From NCBI GenBank assembly GCA_017452405.1, contig JAFTMM010000085.1:1-7899 (forward strand): a DNA stretch of 7,899 bases, written 5' to 3'. Position numbers and translations under genes: made by a program. Each line of letters begins with the position of its first letter. Position 1 is the stretch's first letter. Below, piece after piece: positions 1 through 5,709 of the stretch. The stretch is from Clostridia bacterium. Lineage in GTDB: Bacteria > Bacillota > Clostridia > Christensenellales > Pumilibacteraceae. The notes under the pieces were generated by a model. The model saw nothing but the letters and a program-made list of their open reading frames with translations, was not told the origin of the DNA and ran no database searches.

Positions 1-608
1 AACACGTAGAACGCCATCGCGATAAACGACGCGGTGATCATGGTTATGGGGAAACCCTGAAGCGCCTTGGGGAGCGAGAGATGATTAATCTTCTCACGCA
101 TACCGCTCATGATAACCATTGCAAGCGTAAATCCAAGACCTGCCGCAAGCGCGTATACGATCGCAAAGCCGAAGTTTATGCTAACGCCTGCTATCGTAGC
201 CATTTCCCACGCACCGCTTACCAAAGCGTTGGAAGTAATTTCACAAACAGCAAGCACGGCGCAGTTGGTGGTAATAAGGGGCAGATAAATACCCATAGCG
301 TTGTAAAGCGGAGGCGAGAACTTCTTGATTACCTTCTCAATCATCTGCACGAGAGCAGCAATAACGAAGATAAACACGAGGATTTCAAGGAATTGGATGT
401 TCAGCATTATAAGAAGCTGATACAACGGATACGTAATCATGGTTGCAATAACCATTACTACCGTAACGGCTACGCCCATACCGATTGCGCTCGAAGTCTT
501 TTTACTAACGCCGAGGAAGGGGCAGATACCGTAGGTCTGCGCAAATACGAAGTTATTGGAAAGCGCAGCCGCAACGACTACCGCAAGAATCATAGCAAAA
601 ATATTCAT
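1..608 (-). CDS. rnfA: Rnf complex subunit RnfA (3' end cut by window edge)
   Basis: Integral membrane subunit of the Rnf ion-translocating ferredoxin:NAD+ oxidoreductase. Reading the minus strand from ATG at 608 gives 202 codons, beginning MNIFAMILAVVVAAALSNNF, with no stop before the window edge. RnfA is usually about 190-205 residues, so only the last few residues are missing. About six hydrophobic helices are visible. Cys29 (in YGICPFLG) and Cys116 (in TTNCAVL) match the conserved cysteines that, in the homologous NqrD/NqrE and RnfA/RnfE pairs, hold a [2Fe-2S] cluster between the two subunits in the membrane. The sequence PLYNAMGIYLPLITTNCAVL is typical of the family. A strong AGGAGG ribosome site lies inside the end of rnfE, whose stop codon is one base upstream of this ATG. 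The gene is certainly part of the rnf operon. rnfB would be expected next, outside the window. Confidence 0.95.
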   Translation of the reverse strand, partial: MNIFAMILAVVVAAALSNNFVFAQTYGICPFLGVSKKTSSAIGMGVAVTVVMVIATMITYPLYQLLIMLNIQFLEILVFIFVIAALVQMIEKVIKKFSPPLYNAMGIYLPLITTNCAVLAVCEITSNALVSGAWEMATIAGVSINFGFAIVYALAAGLGFTLAMVIMSGMREKINHLSLPKALQGFPITMITASFIAMAFYV

Positions 609-609
609 A

Positions 610-1314
610 TTACGCTTCCTCCTTTGCCGTTTCAGCTTCAGCCGTAGTCGCTACTTCCGTAACGGCAAGACTGCCGTCAAGGTCTTCTGCGCGAAGCAGT
701 CTGGTTTTCTTAATACGAGTAGCGCGCTGTACCTTTTCAATCATCATTACGAACAACGCAATACAGATGCCGTATACCATGAACGCGCCCATAGGCATTG
801 AGAAGAAGGATATGCCACCGGGAAGAATCTGCAAGCCGAATATAGAACCCGCGCCTACGAACTCGCGTATAATACCCATAAGCACGAGGCTGATCGTAAA
901 GCCCACGCCGTTTGCAAGACCGTCTACTGCCGAAGCAAGAATACCGTTCTTGCTTGCAAACGCTTCTGCTCTGCCGAGTATCATACAGTTTACGACTATC
1001 AGGGGCAGGAACGTACCCATTGAAGCGTAAAGGTCGGGAATATGCTTGTTAAGGAAGAGTTTAAGGAGCGTAACGAGCGTCGCGATAACTACAATGTAGG
1101 CAGGTATACGCACCGCGTTAGGAATTATCTTTCTGAGCGCAGAAATAATGATATTACTGAGCGTAAGTACGAAAAGTACGCTGACGCCCATACCGAACGC
1201 GTCCGTAGCGTTTGCCGTCATTGCAAGCGTAGGGCAAGTACCGAGCACGAGCATGAAGGTCGGGTTATTGAAAATAAGACCGTCTAATGTTATTTTACCG
1301 TATTTGTTTTTCAT
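610..1314 (-). CDS. rnfE: Rnf complex subunit RnfE
   Basis: Integral membrane subunit of the Rnf complex, paralogous to RnfA and partnered with it. The product is 234 residues, with the family N-terminus (LDGLIFNNPTFMLVLGTCPT), a cysteine at residue 27 and a second at 110 (VVNCMILGRAEAFA). These are the positions expected to complete the intramembrane [2Fe-2S] site with Cys29 and Cys116 of RnfA. About six membrane helices run up to roughly residue 195. After this comes a charged tail of about 35-40 residues, basic first (RIKKTRLLR) and then acidic and Ala/Thr-rich, which is not part of the conserved core. The start overlaps the rnfG stop as ATGA and is preceded by GGGGAGG, so translation is probably coupled. 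The subunit should help carry electrons between the cytoplasmic and external flavin sites. The family assignment is secure; the role of the tail is unknown. Confidence 0.96.
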   Translation of the reverse strand: MKNKYGKITLDGLIFNNPTFMLVLGTCPTLAMTANATDAFGMGVSVLFVLTLSNIIISALRKIIPNAVRIPAYIVVIATLVTLLKLFLNKHIPDLYASMGTFLPLIVVNCMILGRAEAFASKNGILASAVDGLANGVGFTISLVLMGIIREFVGAGSIFGLQILPGGISFFSMPMGAFMVYGICIALFVMMIEKVQRATRIKKTRLLRAEDLDGSLAVTEVATTAEAETAKEEA

Positions 1315-1952
1315 ACGCCCTCCCCTGCGAACTCACGCACGTAATCCATTGCGCCGTTTATTGCAGCGTTTACCGCCACCGACGTATAGGTTGCGCCTCC
1401 CGACGCTATATCCGAATCGGCAGGATTATTTTCTTTATCCATTCTGACGTTGGAGAAGTGTCGTCCGCCTGTGACTATAGCCTTATAATCTTCGGAGCAG
1501 TACTGAGCAAGATATTCCGCTGAAATCGAACCGATAAGCGTTTGAGACGAGTCGTAGCTGTCTACTATAATTTTATTGAGTCCGGCAAGCTGACCGTTTT
1601 CCACGTTCATGCTCACCCAAAGCACGAGCGAACCGCCTTGGTAACCGCACTTGTCGCCCTTGGACTGTACGAGCCAGGTTTTGCCGTCGGGAGAAACCTG
1701 AGCGTCGAGAATTACTGCGGAGCAGTTGTAAGTCGTATAAGTTACCTGTTCGTCTTCGCTTACGATTTTATCTTCAAGCTTAGTAGCGTCGCCGTCGTAA
1801 ATCTTGGACATACTACGCGCGAACGCTTCTTCGGGAGAAACGTAGAAAAGGTCGTTAGCAAGAGCAAGCACCGATCCGCACACGAGCGCGATAACGAGAA
1901 GTACGACTATGCACTTGAAGGAGTTGGACTTAAAGAAATCTTTTATTTTCAT
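1311..1952 (-). CDS. rnfG: Rnf complex subunit RnfG (covalent-FMN subunit)
   Basis: A 213-residue FMN-binding subunit of the Rnf complex. It has one N-terminal membrane anchor (about residues 12-32) and a domain expected on the outer face of the membrane. Near the C-terminus the sequence DIASGGATYTSVAVNAA contains the FMN attachment region. Thr188 is the likely residue esterified to FMN by an ApbE-type flavin transferase. The usual target is Dxx[S/T]GAT, but here an extra Gly gives Asp181-I-A-Ser184-G-G-A-Thr188, so the spacing differs by one residue. The DNA reads cleanly through this point and the downstream residues (TSVAVNAAI) are family-like, so this is unlikely to be a frameshift. The start overlaps the rnfD stop (ATGA), with a strong AAGGAGG ribosome site upstream. 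The length is normal for the family. The gene identity rests on the motif, topology and operon position. Confidence 0.93.
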   Translation of the reverse strand: MKIKDFFKSNSFKCIVVLLVIALVCGSVLALANDLFYVSPEEAFARSMSKIYDGDATKLEDKIVSEDEQVTYTTYNCSAVILDAQVSPDGKTWLVQSKGDKCGYQGGSLVLWVSMNVENGQLAGLNKIIVDSYDSSQTLIGSISAEYLAQYCSEDYKAIVTGGRHFSNVRMDKENNPADSDIASGGATYTSVAVNAAINGAMDYVREFAGEGV

Positions 1953-3004
1953 GCTTTAACCTCCTTCTTTTTCTTATCGCGAGTATAGCCGAACGGACGG
2001 CGAGGAATATATCTGTCAAGAAGTGGAGTAAAGCAGTTCATAAGAAGTATGCAGAACGACGTTACTTCAATGCCCGTCAATACTCTGAGTCCGCTGTTAA
2101 GAAGTCCGAGGCAAACGTAGTAAATTACGTTAGCAAGCGTGGACTTAGGCGAAGTCGAGTAGTCGGTTGCCATGAATACCGCACCGAACAGCAGTCCGCC
2201 CGAAAGAATAGAAGGCAGGAAGTATGAGAAATCAAATCCTGCGAGCATAACGGCGAACACGCCCGCTACGCCTATGTAGATTAAAGGGTAATACCACTTG
2301 ATAACCTTGCGGATAGCAAGATACGCAAAGCCGAGAAGGATTGCAATCTTACAAGTTTCGCCCATACTTCCGTCTACACCCGTTCCGATAAACAGATCAA
2401 GCGGAGAAAGCGTGAGTCCGCCGCCGGAAGCAAACAGCGCGGTGAGCGGAGTTGCGCCCGAAAGAATTTCGGTTACGTCCGCTTCCGGCGCGAAAATGGG
2501 TGATACTACGCAAGTACCTACGCAAGCGGTAAGCATAGCGGTAAAGGAAATGAACAGCACTATTCTTCCCGAAGCCGCGGGGTTAACGAGGTTTCTTCCC
2601 GTTCCGCCGTAAACCATCTTGCCGAGAGCGATAGCGAACACGCTACCGATAGCGGGGAGGTAAAGAGGGAGAAGAAGCATTTCACCTTTGACGTTATACG
2701 ACGTCGGAATAATAAGCGCAAGTATAAGTCCGCTGACTACGCTAGTGAAGTCGAAGTCACGAATCACTCTTTTCATCGTGGGCTTGAAATCTTTCCAGCA
2801 CTTGCGGTACACGAGCGCGTAAACGACTTCGGTAGCCGAAGCCGAGAGTACGGACACGGCGACAATCGCAAGCGAGTACCAGCCGAAGAAGATGACCGAC
2901 GCTACTACGCAGGGCAGAAGCGCGATACATACGTCTATCATTATGCGTTTAGTGGAGGTCTTAGCGCGGATATGCGGTGACGCCGAAACTATTATATCTT
3001 TCAT
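1949..3004 (-). CDS. rnfD: Rnf complex subunit RnfD (membrane, covalent-FMN subunit)
   Basis: A polytopic membrane subunit of the Rnf complex, 351 residues, homologous to NqrB of the Na+-pumping NADH:quinone reductase. The N-terminus carries the family pattern SASPHIRAKTSTKRIMIDV before the first helix. GKMVYGGTGRNLVNPAASGR (129-148) is the conserved segment ahead of the flavin site. SGATPLTALF begins at Ser182, and Thr185 is the predicted covalent FMN site. The residue three before Ser182 is Glu179, where the flavin transferase target motif usually has Asp. Eight or more hydrophobic segments fit the family fold. The ATG overlaps the rnfC stop by one base (TAATG) and is preceded by AAGGA. The C-terminus is basic (RDKKKKEVKA) and encodes the rnfG ribosome site. 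RnfD is thought to form part of the ion-translocating pathway, where the energy of electron flow from ferredoxin to NAD+ is stored. Confidence 0.96.
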   Translation of the reverse strand: MKDIIVSASPHIRAKTSTKRIMIDVCIALLPCVVASVIFFGWYSLAIVAVSVLSASATEVVYALVYRKCWKDFKPTMKRVIRDFDFTSVVSGLILALIIPTSYNVKGEMLLLPLYLPAIGSVFAIALGKMVYGGTGRNLVNPAASGRIVLFISFTAMLTACVGTCVVSPIFAPEADVTEILSGATPLTALFASGGGLTLSPLDLFIGTGVDGSMGETCKIAILLGFAYLAIRKVIKWYYPLIYIGVAGVFAVMLAGFDFSYFLPSILSGGLLFGAVFMATDYSTSPKSTLANVIYYVCLGLLNSGLRVLTGIEVTSFCILLMNCFTPLLDRYIPRRPFGYTRDKKKKEVKA

Positions 3005-4302
3005 TATTTCACCATCCTTTTGCGAAGTTCCGCCTTAGCAAGTCTTATATTCTGTACTATCGGTTGCTTTGCAGGGCATACGTACGCGCACGCACCGCAC
3101 TCGATACAGTTCATAACGCCACCCATCTTAGCCGCGCCTTCGTAGTCGCCTGCTTTGGTATAGAAAACCGTGTTCATGGGCATGAGTTTCATAGGGCAAA
3201 CGTCGGCGCACTTTCCGCAAGACAGACAATGCGTTACGCGTTCCTCGTCCGTTTCGTCTGCGGTAAGAAGAAGCAGTCCGCCCGTAGTTTTTTTAGTGGG
3301 CGAGGACAGTCCGACCATGGCAAATCCCATCATAGGACCACCGCTAATGAGCTTAACTACGCCCTCCTCTACTCCACCGCACTGCGTTACTACCGCAATA
3401 AGCGGAGTACCGAAACGAACGCGGAGGTTCTTAGGCTCGTGAACGCCGTTGCCCGCAACCGTCATAACTCTCTCAATAAGCGGTTTGCCGAGCTCGACAG
3501 CCTCGCACATAGCGTAGCAGGTAGCTACGTTCTGCACGTCACAGCCTGCGTCCGCAGGGAGCTTGCCGATAGGCACTTTGCGCTTGGTGGTGCAGTAGAT
3601 GAGCTGTTTCTCACCGCCCATAGGGTACTGCTTTTTAAGCTCCACTACCTTGACGTCGTCGTACTTTTCAAACGCTTCGATTGCGTCGGGCTTATTAGAC
3701 TCGAGACCGATAACGATATTCGTTCTACCAAGCGCCTTTTCAAAGTATCTTGCGCCACGCACGATTTCGTCCGTATGCTCCACCATAAGACGGTGGTCGC
3801 AGGTAAGGTAAGGCTCACACTCCGCGCCGTTAATAACGAGCGTATCAACGGGCGTTCTGGGAGCGAGCTTATCCGCCGTCGGGAAGCCTGCGCCACCCAT
3901 ACCGACGATACCTGCATCAAGCGCGCGCTTGATAAGCTCCTCACGACCTGCGTTGGGAACGGGGGGCATATAGTCCGTTTCGTACAGTCCGTCGTTTTTG
4001 ACGTCAACGTATGTTTCAACTCCGCCCGTACCGTTGGGGTGAGACGATATAGCGAGTACTTCACCGCTTACGCTGGAGTGAACGTTACCGCTTATCATGC
4101 CGTCGGCAGTTCCAATAACCTGACCGACTTTCACTTTATCCCCCACTGCAACCACGGGCGTTGCAGGCTTGCCGAGCGCCATGGACATGGACAGAGATAC
4201 GAGTTCGGGCGTAGGGCAATCTTCTATCGGCTTATTAGCCGACGCCTTGCGACCGGGAACGTGCACTCCGCGGGGAAAATAAAATCCTTTTATCTTTTTC
4301 AA
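3004..4302 (-). CDS. rnfC: Rnf complex subunit RnfC (NADH/FMN and 2x[4Fe-4S] subunit)
   Basis: The peripheral cytoplasmic subunit, where NAD+/NADH is thought to react. The product is 432 residues, a usual length for clostridial RnfC. In order it has an N-terminal barrel/sandwich region (GFYFPRGVHVPGRK; a lipoyl-like stretch around 48-85), a Nqo1-like flavin and nucleotide region with GMGGAGFP at 134-141 and NGAECEP at 158-164, a SLBB-like region, and two ferredoxin-type cluster motifs. Their cysteines are 359/362/365/369 and 399/402/405/409, both in the CxxCxxCxxxCP pattern. The start codon is TTG, not ATG: AAGGAGG sits 5 bases ahead, the reading frame from there gives the family N-terminus directly, and the next Met (residue 39) is too far in. 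The start overlaps the stop of the upstream membrane-protein gene as TTGA. It is the first rnf gene of the operon. Confidence 0.97.
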   Translation of the reverse strand: MKKIKGFYFPRGVHVPGRKASANKPIEDCPTPELVSLSMSMALGKPATPVVAVGDKVKVGQVIGTADGMISGNVHSSVSGEVLAISSHPNGTGGVETYVDVKNDGLYETDYMPPVPNAGREELIKRALDAGIVGMGGAGFPTADKLAPRTPVDTLVINGAECEPYLTCDHRLMVEHTDEIVRGARYFEKALGRTNIVIGLESNKPDAIEAFEKYDDVKVVELKKQYPMGGEKQLIYCTTKRKVPIGKLPADAGCDVQNVATCYAMCEAVELGKPLIERVMTVAGNGVHEPKNLRVRFGTPLIAVVTQCGGVEEGVVKLISGGPMMGFAMVGLSSPTKKTTGGLLLLTADETDEERVTHCLSCGKCADVCPMKLMPMNTVFYTKAGDYEGAAKMGGVMNCIECGACAYVCPAKQPIVQNIRLAKAELRKRMVK

Positions 4303-4877
4303 GAATTCCTCCTTGGGATACTGCCGAGCAGTACCCTCTCGGGTAAATGTATTACGAGTAAATGTACCACTACTCCTACGAACAGACCGCTCACCGCGCC
4401 GATTAAAGCAAGGTAGGGCATGTACGTGAGCATAGCCGTCGCGCCGTTAAGCAGGACGAAAAGCAGGTTTTGCGTAACGTTATGCAGACAAGCGCAGGCA
4501 ACGCTGATTGCCACCACGCTCACCCTAGGCATAACGAGATAGACGAGGAGCGACGACAGCGCAAGACTTACCACGCCGGCTACGAGCGAATACACGAGCG
4601 AGCTTACCGCGCCCGTGATAAACGAACCGAGCAGAGCGCGAACGAGAAATACCGCAAGGGCTTCAATCGGTCCGAACAAAATTAAAGCAAGTAGCGAAAA
4701 GATATTCGCCAGCCCCAGCTTCGCGCCGGGAATAAAGAGCGGAGGAAGTAGAGCTTCAATCATAAAAGTAACGAGTGACAAAGACGTAAAAAAAGCCAAT
4801 ATGACGAGTTTTCGCACATTGGCGGATTTTGCAGACTTCCTTTCGTCCGTTTTATCCGTTCTCTCCTTCTCTTCCAT
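4299..4877 (-). CDS. Gx transporter family membrane protein (heptaprenyl diphosphate synthase component I-like)
   Basis: A 192-residue polytopic membrane protein of the family often annotated as heptaprenyl diphosphate synthase component I or Gx transporter (PF07456). After a charged N-terminus (MEEKERTDKTDERKSAKS) come about five to six hydrophobic helices. Family landmarks are PGAKLGLANIFSLLALILFG (50-69), R80-ALLGSFITG, SSLVYSLVAG (92-101) and HNVTQ (132-136). The fold resembles small substrate-binding membrane components of transporters, and the substrate is not known. Leading an rnf operon with a stop/start overlap into rnfC implies a role connected with Rnf or its cofactors, but this is inference. 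The ATG at 4877 was chosen because the frame upstream of it is low-complexity and non-family-like and a promoter sits just before it. No Shine-Dalgarno site precedes it. The open frame extends upstream to a TTG at 5012, which has no ribosome site either. Confidence 0.85.
   Translation of the reverse strand: MEEKERTDKTDERKSAKSANVRKLVILAFFTSLSLVTFMIEALLPPLFIPGAKLGLANIFSLLALILFGPIEALAVFLVRALLGSFITGAVSSLVYSLVAGVVSLALSSLLVYLVMPRVSVVAISVACACLHNVTQNLLFVLLNGATAMLTYMPYLALIGAVSGLFVGVVVHLLVIHLPERVLLGSIPRRNS
4308..4314 (-). promoter_or_regulatory. Ribosome binding site that fixes the TTG start of rnfC
   Basis: AAGGAGG lies 5 bases upstream of the TTG at 4302-4300 and falls inside the last codons (…PRRNS) of the preceding gene. 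The strong site and short spacing decide the TTG start. The TTGA overlap with the upstream stop suggests that ribosomes finishing the membrane protein reinitiate on rnfC. Confidence 0.85.
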
Positions 4878-4885
4878 ACTTATAT

Positions 4886-4914
4886 ATAATAACATATCGA
4901 AAAATAAAAGTAAA
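4886..4914 (-). promoter_or_regulatory. Putative sigma-A-like promoter of the Gx-rnf operon
   Basis: On the minus strand, TTTACT (4914-4909), a 17-base spacer and TATTAT (4891-4886) form a plausible -35/-10 pair. Transcription would begin around 4880-4878, only one to four bases before the ATG at 4877. A perfect TATAAT at 4926-4921 is an alternative -10 with a poor -35, and would give a leader of about 37 bases. The choice between them cannot be made from sequence alone. Confidence 0.45.
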
Positions 4915-5045
4915 GGGAATATTATAAAACTATACGTTTCTTGTTGCGGACGAAAAAGATAAGAACGTGAAAGACGTATACTTATGGTAAAGGAACTTTT
5001 TACACTTTTCAATGGTTTTTAATAAGACAATATACTCTTTTCAAA

Positions 5046-5086
5046 AACAAAAAACAGAGTTCGAATAGCGAATTCTGTTTTTTGTT
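5046..5086 (-). terminator. Intrinsic terminator of the small-protein operon (possibly bidirectional)
   Basis: The arms 5046-5063 and 5069-5086 pair over 18 positions around a 5-base loop. The core is ACAGAATTCG against CGAACTCTGT on the minus strand, flanked by A-tract and T-tract so that a U-run follows the hairpin in either direction. One pair is a G·U wobble if read on the plus strand and a C/A mismatch on the minus strand. It lies 24 bases after the stop of the last small membrane-protein gene and before the Gx-rnf promoter, so it separates the two transcription units. No plus-strand gene approaches it inside the window. Confidence 0.85.
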
Positions 5087-5109
5087 AAAAATTAATTTTT
5101 AGATTGTTA

Positions 5110-5346
5110 TCAGAAAAAGAAAGGTCTTTTATCGATAATTACGCAAACGACGTCGGCTATCCAACCGATAAAGAGTCCGTAGAATATCCAAAGGAATCCG
5201 AGAACGCCCTTGAGTACGTCCTTCTCTACGATACCGTCAACAAGACGGCAGATACCGAATACGAAATCTGCAAAGATTGCAATCAAGAGTTTTGCGATCC
5301 AAGGCAGACCCCAAATTACTTCTGCTGTTTTTCCGTTATTAGCCAT
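5110..5346 (-). CDS. Small two-helix membrane protein, downstream copy of a tandem pair
   Basis: A 78-residue protein of unknown function. It has two hydrophobic segments (about 14-38 and 46-71) joined by a short charged turn (VEKDVLKG), with a C-terminus ending DKRPFFF. The second helix contains YGLFIGWIADVVCVIIDK. This parallels LGLAFGWIDLVWILLFKH in the neighbouring gene, so the two look like diverged duplicates. The ATG is preceded by GGAGG at 7-base spacing, which strongly supports translation. It begins 33 bases after the upstream gene's stop with no promoter between them, so it is probably the second gene of a two-gene transcript ending at the hairpin terminator just downstream. There is no signal peptide or catalytic motif. 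Insertion in the cytoplasmic membrane is the only safe prediction. Confidence 0.8.
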   Translation of the reverse strand: MANNGKTAEVIWGLPWIAKLLIAIFADFVFGICRLVDGIVEKDVLKGVLGFLWIFYGLFIGWIADVVCVIIDKRPFFF

Positions 5347-5379
5347 TTCCAGCCTCCATGAATTATTTTTAAGTCTAAT

Positions 5380-5610
5380 TTATGCTTTCGCAAAAATCAT
5401 ATGCTTAAACAAAAGAATCCAAACGAGGTCAATCCAGCCGAACGCAAGACCTAAGAACGTTACGAGTATTGCAACGACGGTCTGTACAAGGCTCTTGTTC
5501 TGAAGCGCCGCCGACCAACGAACGAGAATTTCAACCACCCAGTTTACTACGGGGATAAGAAGAAGAATAATCTGTACGAGTCTGCTTTGCTTATTAAACC
5601 ATTTTGCCAT
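5380..5610 (-). CDS. Small two-helix membrane protein, upstream copy of a tandem pair
   Basis: A 76-residue protein of unknown function, beginning MAKWFNKQSRLVQIILLLIP. A short basic, amphipathic N-terminus is followed by a first hydrophobic helix (about 11-33), a polar turn (WSAALQNKS) and a second helix (about 42-68) containing LGLAFGWIDLVWILLF. The GW-I-D pattern in the second helix, the proline in the first and the overall length recur in the adjacent gene, suggesting tandem duplication. Coding status is well supported: GGGAGG stands 9-10 bases before the ATG, and a near-consensus promoter lies about 35 bases upstream. Proteins of this shape are known to me only as uncharacterised short membrane proteins of clostridial genomes, which is an impression from memory and not a database result. 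It could be a membrane-stress or envelope protein, but nothing in the sequence shows that. Confidence 0.82.
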   Translation of the reverse strand: MAKWFNKQSRLVQIILLLIPVVNWVVEILVRWSAALQNKSLVQTVVAILVTFLGLAFGWIDLVWILLFKHMIFAKA

Positions 5611-5643
5611 TTTATTTTCCTCCCGAGAAATTTTTGTATGCTA

Positions 5644-5672
5644 ATTATATCACGGAAAGAAACATAAATCAA
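5644..5672 (-). promoter_or_regulatory. Strong sigma-A-type promoter of the small membrane-protein pair
   Basis: On the minus strand, TTGATT (5672-5667), a 17-base spacer and TATAAT (5649-5644) are close to consensus. TGA directly before TATAAT also makes an extended -10. Transcription should begin near 5637, giving a leader of about 27 bases that contains the GGGAGG ribosome site of the first small gene. It lies in the short gap after mnmG, so the small genes do not depend on mnmG transcription. No convincing GC-rich terminator is visible between the mnmG stop and this promoter, so read-through from mnmG is also possible. Confidence 0.88.
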
Positions 5673-5709
5673 CCCCTTTTGGAAAATTCTGCTTAATTCT
5701 AATTAAACT

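Noticed and set aside
81..647. Plus-strand open frame of 188 codons
   Set aside because: It is antisense to rnfA, with basic, His/Asn/Tyr-rich composition and no protein features. It arises from codon bias of the real gene.
2977..4416. Very long plus-strand open frame (479 codons) antisense to rnfC
   Set aside because: It lies wholly opposite rnfC and the end of the Gx gene, has no recognisable domain or hydrophobic pattern, and is rich in His, Arg and Tyr, as expected of a reverse-frame shadow. RnfC has unmistakable motifs on the other strand.
4931..4980. Inverted repeat TATACGT (4931-4937) / ACGTATA (4974-4980) upstream of the Gx-rnf promoter
   Set aside because: The 7-bp arms are 36 bases apart in AT-rich DNA and further pairing is imperfect. 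It could be an operator, but there is no regulator or second copy in the window to support this.
4878..5012. N-terminal extension of the Gx-family protein back to a TTG at 5012
   Set aside because: The extra 45 residues do not resemble the family, have no ribosome site, and overlap the promoter-like sequences.
5104..5361. Plus-strand open frame of 85 codons over the small-protein gene
   Set aside because: The minus-strand gene at the same place has a ribosome site, promoter context, terminator and a membrane-protein pattern. The plus-strand product has none of these.
5694..5709. AT-only palindrome just after the mnmG stop as a terminator
   Set aside because: The stem is six A/T pairs with a two-base loop and no following U-run, too weak to call as an intrinsic terminator.
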